DNA of 64,000 nucleotides, from the NCBI RefSeq assembly GCF_017349355.1, contig NZ_JAFMPM010000006.1, positions 1,054,001 through 1,118,000 on the forward strand, written 5' to 3'. The translations under genes were made by a program, and so were the position numbers. Source of the stretch: Thiothrix fructosivorans. Its GTDB lineage: Bacteria > Pseudomonadota > Gammaproteobacteria > Thiotrichales > Thiotrichaceae. Each line of letters begins with the position of its first letter. The first letter of the stretch is position 1. The notes below the pieces were generated by a model. The model saw nothing but the letters and a program-made list of their open reading frames with translations, made no database searches and was not told the DNA's origin. Of the stretch, positions 14,871 to 21,984 are shown piece by piece.

Positions 14871-15197
14871 ATGAATCCAGAATTGCCACCCCCTATCGAC
14901 CGTTTCTTTCGGGCACACAACACCGGACACACGGAGGATTTCAACGCCTTGTTTACTGCTGACGCTATTGTCAGTGACGAGGCGCATGAGTATCGCGGCG
15001 CTGCCATCAAGGAATGGATCGACAATGCGGTTGAGCAATACAAGCCACACGCAGAGGTGATCACACTCGCGCCTACCGGAGACAAGACGATTGTTACAGC
15101 ACTGATCAGTGGCACGTTTCCCGGCAGCCCGATTCAGCTCCGTTACCAATTCACCGTCGAGGGCGAAAAAATTGGAGCTTTGAGCATTGGTGTTTGA
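14871..15197 (+). CDS. SnoaL-like/NTF2-fold protein, copy 1
   Basis: 108 residues from the ATG at 14871. The pattern FRAHNTGHTEDFNALFTADAIV followed by EYRGAAIKEWIDNA and a beta-rich C-terminal half is that of SnoaL-type ketosteroid-isomerase-like proteins (a cone-shaped fold with many functions). The actual substrate is unknown. An almost identical copy lies at 16568, preceded by the same 50-bp leader. Confidence 0.75.
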   Translation: MNPELPPPIDRFFRAHNTGHTEDFNALFTADAIVSDEAHEYRGAAIKEWIDNAVEQYKPHAEVITLAPTGDKTIVTALISGTFPGSPIQLRYQFTVEGEKIGALSIGV

Positions 15198-15256
15198 GTC
15201 GCACCTGTTCCGAGGGGAAATCTTGATTTTAATTCATGTACGAAAAGGAGATTAAT

Positions 15257-15667
15257 ATGGTTCAGGGTAGCTGCCTATGTGGACAGATAGAATATGAAGT
15301 GGAACTTATCCCAAACAAGATATTCAATTGCCACTGTTCATATTGTCGGAAAGCGCACGGCGCAGCTTTCGTAACGGTTGCTCTTGCAAAAGGCGACACC
15401 TTAAAAATCACCAAGGGAAACGAAGCCCTTAAAGAGCATCAGAACGAATTAGGCGGCTTTAGAGCATTTTGTTTTAACTGCGGAACGCGGTTAATGAACT
15501 ATGCACCCGATAAGTCTCTGTATCTAAGCGTTTCCCTGTCCACGATCGACACACCGATTGATGCTAAGCCCATTGCCCACGTAAACATCGAATCGAAAGC
15601 GTCATGGCACGAGCCTTATGAAGGCATTCCCGCGCTTGAAGGGCTACCCTTAGATATATTAAGTTGA
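15257..15667 (+). CDS. GFA-family (formaldehyde-activating-enzyme-like) zinc protein
   Basis: 136 residues from the ATG at 15257 with a strong AAAAGGAG site. The zinc-binding pattern of the family is complete: SCLCGQIEYE, then CHCSYCRKAHGAAF, then FCFNCGTRL. GFA-like proteins were named after a glutathione-dependent formaldehyde-activating enzyme, but most members have no proven reaction. The last 20 codons recur as remnants at 16932 and 19331, showing that the SnoaL-GFA unit was duplicated and the extra GFA copies then deleted. Confidence 0.85.
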   Translation: MVQGSCLCGQIEYEVELIPNKIFNCHCSYCRKAHGAAFVTVALAKGDTLKITKGNEALKEHQNELGGFRAFCFNCGTRLMNYAPDKSLYLSVSLSTIDTPIDAKPIAHVNIESKASWHEPYEGIPALEGLPLDILS

Positions 15668-15849
15668 AAACCCCACAATAGAATTTCTATCATGACTGAT
15701 CTATTTCCACCTTGGCATTTGTTCTCTACATTCTGAGTCTGTCAACTCCCGCCCTGAAATAGGCTGCACTTCCCCTGCTGTGACTGTTTGCAAACGTCAG
15801 CCACACCAATGTGGATGCCGTCGCGCCAGCTTTAAAAGCTCTTTACATT

Positions 15850-15867
15850 TGTATCTATTCGGATACA
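15850..15867 (+). promoter_or_regulatory. Operator-like inverted repeat of the toxin-antitoxin operon
   Basis: TGTATC-N6-GATACA lies 10-27 bp before the toxin ATG, overlapping a plausible -10 (GATACAAT). Toxin-antitoxin complexes commonly repress their own promoter through such sites. Confidence 0.5.
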
Positions 15868-15876
15868 ATCAGTGAC

Positions 15877-16185
15877 ATGAACATTATCCTGAAATCAGAT
15901 GAATTTGATGCTTGGTTGTCCAGCCTGAAAGACAAGAGGGCGAAAGCCAAGATTGCTTTACGGGTTGGTCGTGCTGAACTAGGTAACTTCGGTGATGTTG
16001 AACCTGTCGGCGAAGGTGTGTCCGAGATGCGCATCCACTATGGCCCCGGCTACCGCCTTTATTTCACTCGACGGGGGGAGGTCGTCTACCTGTTGCTATT
16101 AGGTGGCGACAAATCTACCCAACAGCGTGATATCAAAAAAGCGATAGAGATGGCAAACACTCTGCCAAAGGAACAGACTCCATGA
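15877..16185 (+). CDS. HigB/RelE-like toxin (addiction-module killer protein)
   Basis: 102 residues from the ATG at 15877. The sequence FDAWLSSLKDKRAKAKIALRVGRAELGNFGDVEPVGEGVSEMRIHYGPGYRLYF is the hallmark order of the RelE/HigB-type killer family, ending in LLLGGDKSTQQRDIKKA. These proteins are ribosome-dependent mRNA cleavers in characterised relatives. The toxin gene comes first and overlaps the antitoxin by 4 bp, typical of this subfamily. Confidence 0.88.
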   Translation: MNIILKSDEFDAWLSSLKDKRAKAKIALRVGRAELGNFGDVEPVGEGVSEMRIHYGPGYRLYFTRRGEVVYLLLLGGDKSTQQRDIKKAIEMANTLPKEQTP

Positions 16186-16463
16186 CAAAATTTACCCCAT
16201 TTGATGCTGCCGATTACCTCGATGATGAGGAAACCATCGCTGCTTATCTCTCCGAAGCATTAGAAGACCCAGACCCAGACGTATTCCTGATGGCAATCAG
16301 AACCGTGGCGCGAGCGCGTGGCATGACACAATTGGCGAAGGATTCAGGGTTAGGACGCGAGAGCCTTTATAAAGCCTTAGCTCCCGGTGCGAAACCCCGT
16401 TATGACACCATGATGAAGGTTGTCCGTGCGCTTGGAGTCAAGCTACACGCAGAGGCGGCTTAA
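16182..16463 (+). CDS. HigA-like antitoxin
   Basis: 93 residues. The N-terminal FDAADYLDDEETIAAYLSEA is the toxin-binding region, and ARGMTQLAKDSGLGRESLYKAL is a Cro/C1-type helix-turn-helix. The C-terminus (VVRALGVKLHAE) is typical of the addiction-module antidote family. The ATG overlaps the toxin stop (ATGA). Together they form a complete module inside the accessory patch. Confidence 0.88.
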   Translation: MTKFTPFDAADYLDDEETIAAYLSEALEDPDPDVFLMAIRTVARARGMTQLAKDSGLGRESLYKALAPGAKPRYDTMMKVVRALGVKLHAEAA

Positions 16464-16567
16464 GTCTAACTAGAACGCCGCTGGGCAGTCTCAATGTCTT
16501 GCCGGTAATTTGTACTCACACGTTGGGCGGCGATACGTGCATATCAACAACCAAGCAAGAGATAAAC

Positions 16568-16894
16568 ATGAATACAGAATTGCCACCCCCTATCGACCGT
16601 TTCTTTCAGACGCACAACACCGGACACACGGAGGATTTCAACGCCTTGTTTACCGCTGACGCTGTTGTCAGTGACGAGGCGCATGAGTATCGCGGCGCAG
16701 CCATCAAGGAATGGATCGACAATGCGGTTGAGCAATACAAGCCACACGCAGAAGTGATCGCACTCGCGCCTGCCGGAGACAAGACGATTGTTACTGCACA
16801 GATCAGCGGCACGTTTCCCGGCAGCCCGATTCAGCTCCGTTACCAATTCACCGTCGAGGGTGACAAAATTGGAGCTTTGAGCATTGGCGTTTGA
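16568..16894 (+). CDS. SnoaL-like/NTF2-fold protein, copy 2
   Basis: 108 residues from the ATG at 16568, differing from the copy at 14871 at only a handful of positions (for example QTHNTG for RAHNTG). The leader from GTTGGGC to the ATG is the same as for copy 1. Its last 48 bp and the DNA after it belong to the 813-bp block that is repeated beyond the IS66 element. A partial third end of this gene therefore lies at 19246-19293. Confidence 0.75.
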   Translation: MNTELPPPIDRFFQTHNTGHTEDFNALFTADAVVSDEAHEYRGAAIKEWIDNAVEQYKPHAEVIALAPAGDKTIVTAQISGTFPGSPIQLRYQFTVEGDKIGALSIGV

Positions 16895-16931
16895 GTCGCG
16901 CCTGTTCCGGGGAAAGTCTTGATTTTAATTC

Positions 16932-16994
16932 TCATGGCACGAACATTATGAAGGCATTCCCGCGTTTGAAAGGCTACCCGTAGGTATATTAAGT
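16932..16994 (+). pseudogene. GFA gene remnant (last 21 codons), left copy
   Basis: In frame it reads SWHEHYEGIPAFERLPVGILS, close to SWHEPYEGIPALEGLPLDILS at the end of the intact GFA protein. The rest of the gene is deleted between the common upstream ATTTTAATTC and this tail, and the stop has changed so the frame runs on. Confidence 0.75.
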
Positions 16995-17190
16995 TTAAAA
17001 CCCCACAATAGAATTTTTTGTTAAATCCCACCGTGAAATAGGCTACGCGACACCCTGTCGCGACTGCTTGCCAGCAGCAAGCGCTTCCAGCCATTTAAAA
17101 ATCCCTTAATTCTTCAAATACTTGCCGAGGACGATGCGCCTTGGCAAGTTTTGCCGTGTCCGTCTGATGGGTGAATATGAACCACGACTG

Positions 17191-17234
17191 CCATTCAGTT
17201 AAGATCTGCTGTAGGGTGGGTTTTAACTGAATGG
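17191..17234 (+). promoter_or_regulatory. NikR-type operator, left copy
   Basis: A perfect inverted repeat CCATTCAGTTAA-N20-TTAACTGAATGG ends in the ribosome site of nikR. The two half-sites separated by about two helical turns fit tetrameric NikR binding and imply autoregulation. An identical copy is at 19590-19633. Confidence 0.65.
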
Positions 17235-17243
17235 AGGAAAAAC

Positions 17244-17663
17244 ATGGAACGCATTACCGTTTCACTGGATGGCGAATTGGCAGAGCAGTTTGGTCAATTC
17301 ATGGCACAACGCGGCTACAGCAACCGTTCGGAGGCGGTGCGTGACCTGATCCGCACCAAGCTGGAAGCGGAACGTTTGCAAGCCCCCGCGCTCGACGGGT
17401 TTTGCATTGGCAGCCTGACCTACATCTACAACCACCACGAACGCGAACTCGCGAGCCGCATTACGCAATCCCACCATGATCACCACAACCTGACGGTTTC
17501 CATGCAGCATGTGCATTTGGATCACGATAACTGCATGGAAACGGTCATTGTGCGCGGTGCAGTGCGTGATGTGCAGGCATTCGCCGATAGCGTGATCAGT
17601 TCCCCCGGCATCCGTCACGGCAAGCTGCACCTGATTCCAGTCGCTGCCCAAATGGATAGGTAA
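17244..17663 (+). CDS. nikR: NikR nickel-responsive regulator, C-terminally truncated copy
   Basis: 139 residues. The ribbon-helix-helix start (MERITVSLDGELAEQFGQF, then GYSNRSEAVRDLI) and the nickel/ACT domain are present, with the metal ligands in SHHDHHN and MQHVHLDHDNCMET. The last 21 native residues are replaced by a single Arg and stop created where IS66 begins at 17660. The core is complete compared with the about 133 residues of E. coli NikR, so this copy could still be active. The operator upstream matches that of the full copy. Confidence 0.85.
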   Translation: MERITVSLDGELAEQFGQFMAQRGYSNRSEAVRDLIRTKLEAERLQAPALDGFCIGSLTYIYNHHERELASRITQSHHDHHNLTVSMQHVHLDHDNCMETVIVRGAVRDVQAFADSVISSPGIRHGKLHLIPVAAQMDR

Positions 17664-19245
17664 GCGTTCACGCCGTCTGTAGCGGGTTAGAAGCTAACGG
17701 TTGAGCCAAAGGGAAGCGCACCGAGACAGACTTATGAGCCAAGCCTTGTGAGCAAATGTCCCGCATCAATATCGCCATATTCATCCCCAATTGACGTGCC
17801 GTCCCCAGCACGGTCATCACCGTTGGACGGAATCTGTCACCTTGTGCCGACTGGCTGGCAAAGCTGGTTTTCCGCCATTGCACATACGGCCTGATCACCC
17901 GCTCGGCACGGTTATTGGTGAGGGGAATGCGACTATCCTTGAGGAAAGTCCAACACATCGCCTCATCCTTGAGCAAATGCTTGCATTGGTTGGTGGTGCG
18001 TTTGCAATTCTCCAATGCCAAGCCTTTGTTGAGCGTGGCTTGGAAGCTGCGGCGCAAGCGGAGTATCCGCCGTTGGTAGCGAGCGGCTTCATCGGGTTGT
18101 TGTTGCCAGCGGTGATGGGTGCGGACGGTGGTATAGGCGAGTAACAACAGGCGTTTGCCCACGCTTCCCCCTTCGCCGCAACGCCCCGCCATTTTGCGGA
18201 AGTGGCGGATCAAATGCGCCCAACACAGTTGCCGCCGTTCGGGTGGGACGTTGCCGTAACCACTGAAGTGGTCGGTGACCAGATAGCCAGTAAAGCTGCC
18301 CAACAAGGCATCGGCGGCGGCCTTGCCGCGTGAGTAATGGGTCATGAAGTAACTCACGCTATGGTCAGCCAATGCCCATAACCAGTAAGTGTTCGTACCG
18401 CGATAATGGCGGGTTTCATCGGCGTGGCATACCGCTTGTCCGCGTACATACTGACCTACTTGACGGTATAGCGGCCCCATCCACGGAATGGCTTTGCCTT
18501 GCGCCTTGCTGATAGCCCCAGTGCTAAAACGCACGTGGCACATTTCCCACAACAGAACCTGGATCTGGCGCATGGATAGGCGGAACTGACCACTCAAAAT
18601 CACCACCCAGGCGATCACGCCTGCACCCATTTGACCGCTCGGCACCCAATCCGGCCACTGGCTGTGGTGCTTGATGCCGCAGGATTGGCAAACACCCTGA
18701 TAAAACTGGTGTTCCGTCACGTCCGGTGGCGGCGGTGGAGCAATATCCGTGACCTGATGGCGGTAAGGGTTTCCCCAATCAATCGCCACTGCCCCACCAC
18801 AGGAACAGGTGCTTTCAGGGAAATACTGTTCGGTACGGGTCACTTGTTCGGGAGGATATAACGCCCGTTCGTGACGCGGATGCCCCGGTTGCCCACCGTG
18901 TGGGCGGCTACTCCCCTTGCGTTTGGGACGCAACGCCCGTTGTTCCGGGCTGTCGGAGGACGGCGCTTTGGAACTGTTACGCGAACTGCTGCCGAATTTG
19001 GCAACCAGTTCTTCCAGTTGTTTTTGCAGCATTTCGACTTGTTGCTCCAGCACCGCCACCCGTGCCACTTGCTTCTCCAACTCAGTTATCCGTTCCTGTT
19101 GGCGCACGATCACCTGATGCGCTTCATCCAGTGTCGTGGGTAAGGTAGGAACGGCGGCTAACAAGGGGTAAATGACTCGCTGTTGGGATGGGGTGAATTT
19201 ACTACAAGTTCGCTGGAATGCCTAATAGAGGGCGTGAACGCTTAC
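17660..19245 (-). mobile_element. IS66-family insertion sequence between duplicated blocks
   Basis: A 1586-bp element. The ends are perfect 15-bp inverted repeats GTAAGCGTTCACGCC, extending further with one mismatch. The flanking 8-mers differ (ATGGATAG on the left, TTCACCGT on the right), so there is no target duplication. Instead the right flank is the beginning of the 813-bp block and the left flank is its end. This is the product expected from unequal recombination between two IS copies. Confidence 0.92.
17668..19164 (-). CDS. IS66-family transposase
   Basis: 498 residues, intact. A coiled-coil N-terminus (ITELEKQVARVAVLEQQVEM) is followed by FGSSSRNSSKAPSSD, a zinc-finger pair (CSCGG ... 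CQSCG), and the DDE core seen in CHADETRHYR, LVTDHFSGY, CWAHLIRHFRK and PLTNNRAERVIR. It shares the family architecture with the transposase at 2809 but is a different element, with different ends and low similarity outside the motifs. Confidence 0.93.
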   Translation of the reverse strand: MLAAVPTLPTTLDEAHQVIVRQQERITELEKQVARVAVLEQQVEMLQKQLEELVAKFGSSSRNSSKAPSSDSPEQRALRPKRKGSSRPHGGQPGHPRHERALYPPEQVTRTEQYFPESTCSCGGAVAIDWGNPYRHQVTDIAPPPPPDVTEHQFYQGVCQSCGIKHHSQWPDWVPSGQMGAGVIAWVVILSGQFRLSMRQIQVLLWEMCHVRFSTGAISKAQGKAIPWMGPLYRQVGQYVRGQAVCHADETRHYRGTNTYWLWALADHSVSYFMTHYSRGKAAADALLGSFTGYLVTDHFSGYGNVPPERRQLCWAHLIRHFRKMAGRCGEGGSVGKRLLLLAYTTVRTHHRWQQQPDEAARYQRRILRLRRSFQATLNKGLALENCKRTTNQCKHLLKDEAMCWTFLKDSRIPLTNNRAERVIRPYVQWRKTSFASQSAQGDRFRPTVMTVLGTARQLGMNMAILMRDICSQGLAHKSVSVRFPLAQPLASNPLQTA

Positions 19246-19330
19246 TTCACCGTCGAGGGTGACAAAATTGGAGCTTTGAGCATTGGCGTTTGAGTCGCGC
19301 CTGTTCCGGGGAAAGTCTTGATTTTAATTC

Positions 19331-19393
19331 TCATGGCACGAACATTATGAAGGCATTCCCGCGTTTGAAAGGCTACCCGTAGGTATATTAAGT
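19331..19393 (+). pseudogene. GFA gene remnant, right copy
   Basis: Identical to the remnant at 16932-16994 because it lies in the duplicated block. It contains only the last codons of a GFA gene. Confidence 0.7.
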
Positions 19394-19589
19394 TTAAAAC
19401 CCCACAATAGAATTTTTTGTTAAATCCCACCGTGAAATAGGCTACGCGACACCCTGTCGCGACTGCTTGCCAGCAGCAAGCGCTTCCAGCCATTTAAAAA
19501 TCCCTTAATTCTTCAAATACTTGCCGAGGACGATGCGCCTTGGCAAGTTTTGCCGTGTCCGTCTGATGGGTGAATATGAACCACGACTG

Positions 19590-19633
19590 CCATTCAGTTA
19601 AGATCTGCTGTAGGGTGGGTTTTAACTGAATGG
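19590..19633 (+). promoter_or_regulatory. NikR-type operator, right copy
   Basis: The same 12-20-12 inverted repeat (CCATTCAGTTAA and TTAACTGAATGG) as at 17191, ending in the nikR ribosome site. It would control the nikR-cbiM-exbBD-tonB unit. Confidence 0.65.
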
Positions 19634-19642
19634 AGGAAAAAC

Positions 19643-20125
19643 ATGGAACGCATTACCGTTTCACTGGATGGCGAATTGGCAGAGCAGTTTGGTCAATTCA
19701 TGGCACAACGCGGCTACAGCAACCGTTCGGAGGCAGTGCGTGATCTGATCCGCACCAAGCTAGAAGCGGAACGCTTGCAAGCCCCCGCGCCCGATGGGTT
19801 TTGCATTGGCAGCCTGACCTACATCTACAACCACCACGAACGCGAACTGGCGAGCCGCATCACGCAATCCCACCATGATCACCACAACCTGACGGTTTCC
19901 ATGCAGCATGTGCATTTGGATCACGATAACTGCATGGAAACGGTCATTGTGCGCGGTGCAGTGCGTGATGTGCAGGCATTCGCCGATAGCGTGATCAGTT
20001 CCCCCGGCATCCGTCACGGCAAGCTGCACCTGATTCCAGTCGCTGCCCAAATGGATAGCCACTCGCACGGCAAAGTGCCGTATGCCAACCATTTTCAGCA
20101 TGTGCATTTCAGCCCGATTACTTGA
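19643..20125 (+). CDS. nikR: NikR nickel-responsive regulator, full-length
   Basis: 160 residues with the ribbon-helix-helix domain (1-45) and the nickel-binding C-terminal domain, including MQHVHLDHDNCMET. A His-rich tail (SHSHGK, then NHFQHVHF) is longer than in E. coli NikR and could bind extra metal. It stands directly upstream of cbiM, so repression of nickel uptake when nickel is plentiful is the likely role. Compared with the left copy it carries the native end. Confidence 0.92.
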   Translation: MERITVSLDGELAEQFGQFMAQRGYSNRSEAVRDLIRTKLEAERLQAPAPDGFCIGSLTYIYNHHERELASRITQSHHDHHNLTVSMQHVHLDHDNCMETVIVRGAVRDVQAFADSVISSPGIRHGKLHLIPVAAQMDSHSHGKVPYANHFQHVHFSPIT

Positions 20126-20210
20126 TGGACTTTACGGTAGGGCAGGGCTACACTTTTTAGTATTCATACGAATTTATTTTTCTTCATACCGTAGTAAAAG
20201 GAGGATAACC

Positions 20211-21110
20211 ATGCACATTCCTGATGCCATGTTACAAGGCGCAATCTGTCCGGTGACAGCGACTGTTAGCGTTGTCGGTGTGTTGGCGGCGGCTTGGTGG
20301 GCGACGAAAAGTGAGCGCAAGCCGAGTGCGGGGCGCTTTGCGGCTATCGTAGCGTTGCTGTTTGCGGCGCAGATGATGAATTTTCCGGTGATGCACGGTA
20401 CATCCGGTCACTTACTCGGTGGGGTATTGGCAGCCAGTGTGCTGGGGACGCCGTTGGGTGTGCTGGCAATCGCGCTGGTGGTCACGATCCAAAGTCTGGT
20501 GTTTGCGGATGGCGGGGTTACGGTGCTGGGGGCAAATGTCTTCAATATGGCGCTGCTGGGTGCGGGTGTTGGTGGCTGGTTGCAGCAACGGTTGGTTGGC
20601 GCATTGGGGCAATACGCCGCGACGGCAGTGGCAGCGTGGGGTGCGGTGATGCTGGCGGCATTGGCGGTGAGTGTGGAGTTGGCGCTGGATGGGCAAGTGG
20701 CTTTTGGCAGCGTGTTGGCAGCCATGCTTGGCACTCACGCGCTGATTGGCGTGGGCGAAGCACTGATTACCGTAGCAGCCGTGGCGTTGCTGGCAAATCG
20801 TTGGGGTCATGCTGAAGGTAAAGCGCAGGTGGCAGTGCCCTTGCTGACGGCGGCGCTGGTCGGTTTGCTGCTTAGCCCGTTTGCGTCTGGCTTCCCCGAT
20901 GGTTTGGAATGGGTGGCTGGGCAATACCAGTTCCTGCATGAAGCCGCGCCTGCGTTCGTGAGTGCAATGCCGGATTACAGCGTGGCAGCGATCAGCAATG
21001 CGAGCTTGTCGACTGGCTTGGCGGGTCTGGCAGGTGTGTTGATTTGTTTCACGCTGGGGTTTGGTTTGTTGCGTGGTTTGGAACGTGTGCCGCCATTGTG
21101 TGTGAAATAA
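20211..21110 (+). CDS. cbiM: CbiM/NikM-type nickel (cobalt) permease component
   Basis: 299 residues starting at the ATG at 20211 behind AAAAGGAGG. The mature N-terminus MHIPDAML is the hallmark of CbiM/NikM, where the second residue His helps bind the metal. NFPVMHGTSGHLLGG is the second conserved metal loop. About seven or eight hydrophobic segments follow. In energy-coupling-factor systems this is the substrate-binding subunit, but no CbiQ/CbiO (T component and ATPase) is in the window. Placement after nikR favours nickel over cobalt. Confidence 0.9.
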   Translation: MHIPDAMLQGAICPVTATVSVVGVLAAAWWATKSERKPSAGRFAAIVALLFAAQMMNFPVMHGTSGHLLGGVLAASVLGTPLGVLAIALVVTIQSLVFADGGVTVLGANVFNMALLGAGVGGWLQQRLVGALGQYAATAVAAWGAVMLAALAVSVELALDGQVAFGSVLAAMLGTHALIGVGEALITVAAVALLANRWGHAEGKAQVAVPLLTAALVGLLLSPFASGFPDGLEWVAGQYQFLHEAAPAFVSAMPDYSVAAISNASLSTGLAGLAGVLICFTLGFGLLRGLERVPPLCVK

Positions 21111-21172
21111 CCCAGTTACTGCATTTATCCACTAAGTTAAAATAGGTTTTGCTGTTTTAGCTAAGGTGGATA

Positions 21173-21607
21173 ATGGAATTTCTACAAGCCAATTTGGATT
21201 ATCTGGTGCTGGGTACGCTCGGTTTCATGAGCTTTGTGATGCTGGCGCTGGTGATTGAGCGTTACTTGTATTTGCGCAAGGTCAGCTTGCAACAGTTCGA
21301 CCACATCGAAACCCTGAAAATCGACCTGACCCGCAACCTCACCACCATTTCCAGCATTGGCTCGAATGCGCCTTACGTGGGCTTGCTGGGTACGGTGCTG
21401 GGGATTCTGGTGACGTTTTACACGATGGGTCAGGGCGGCAAGATTGAAGTCAATGCCATTATGCTGGGGTTGGCGTTGGCATTGAAAGCAACGGCTGCGG
21501 GTTTGCTGGTCGCGATTCCCGCCATCATGTTCTACAACGGTTTGCTGCGTAAAGTCGAAGTGCTGACCGCTCGCTGGCAGGCAATGCGTGACGGGAAAAG
21601 CGCATGA
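21173..21607 (+). CDS. exbB: ExbB-like proton-channel subunit (TonB system)
   Basis: 144 residues, a compact MotA/TolQ/ExbB protein. An N-terminal hydrophobic segment is followed by IERYLYLRKV, and the conserved SIGSNAPYVGLLGTVLGILVTF and ALALKATAAGLLVAIPAIMFYN segments carry the channel residues. The gene overlaps exbD by 4 bp. With ExbD it uses proton motive force to energise TonB in the inner membrane. Confidence 0.88.
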   Translation: MEFLQANLDYLVLGTLGFMSFVMLALVIERYLYLRKVSLQQFDHIETLKIDLTRNLTTISSIGSNAPYVGLLGTVLGILVTFYTMGQGGKIEVNAIMLGLALALKATAAGLLVAIPAIMFYNGLLRKVEVLTARWQAMRDGKSA

Positions 21608-21984
21608 AACGCTTCGATCAAATCAACATGATCCCCTTCATCGACATTATGCTGGTGCTGCTGGCAATCGTGCTGACGACCGCTTCGTTTATTTCGCAAG
21701 GGCTGATCCCCGTGGATTTGCCCAAAGCCGAGCAAAGCGAACAGGCAACGGGCGACGAAACGGTGCTGGAAATCGCCATCAATGCGCAAAACCAGATTTT
21801 CTTCGACGGCACGCCCATTACCGCAGTAGAACTGGGCAGCAAGCTGGAGGCACACCCCAACACCACACCCGTGCACTTGCGCGTCGACAAAGTGGCAGCG
21901 TTCGAGCATTTCATCAGTGTGGTGGATGTGTTGAAAGCTAAGCAGTTTGCCGCCGTCTCCATCCAAACTGAGCACGCGCAGTGA
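21604..21984 (+). CDS. exbD: ExbD-like subunit (TonB system)
   Basis: 126 residues. The single N-terminal transmembrane segment contains the proton-carrying Asp in NMIPFIDIMLVLLAIVL. A periplasmic domain follows with DGTPITAVELGSKL and PVHLRVDKVAAFEHFISVVDVL, typical of ExbD/TolR. Overlaps of 4 bp with exbB and with tonB indicate coupled translation. Confidence 0.9.
   Translation: MKRFDQINMIPFIDIMLVLLAIVLTTASFISQGLIPVDLPKAEQSEQATGDETVLEIAINAQNQIFFDGTPITAVELGSKLEAHPNTTPVHLRVDKVAAFEHFISVVDVLKAKQFAAVSIQTEHAQ

Larger units (their letters stand above)
16847..17659 (+). repeat. 813-bp direct repeat, left copy
   Basis: The block covers the end of SnoaL copy 2, a GFA remnant, the nikR promoter and all but the last 21 codons of nikR. 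It is repeated at 19246-20058 with equal length. Differences were seen only between about 17334 and 17463 (at least seven single-base changes in nikR). The IS66 element lies exactly between the copies. Confidence 0.9.
19246..20058 (+). repeat. 813-bp direct repeat, right copy
   Basis: It matches 16847-17659. It begins in the last codons of the SnoaL gene directly at the IS66 end and continues into the complete nikR gene. All base changes relative to the left copy were seen in one short interval of nikR. Confidence 0.9.

Noticed and set aside
16840-17094. Minus-strand frame repeated at 19242-19493
   Set aside because: Its recurrence is only due to the duplicated DNA block. It contains the GFA remnant in antisense and no domain.
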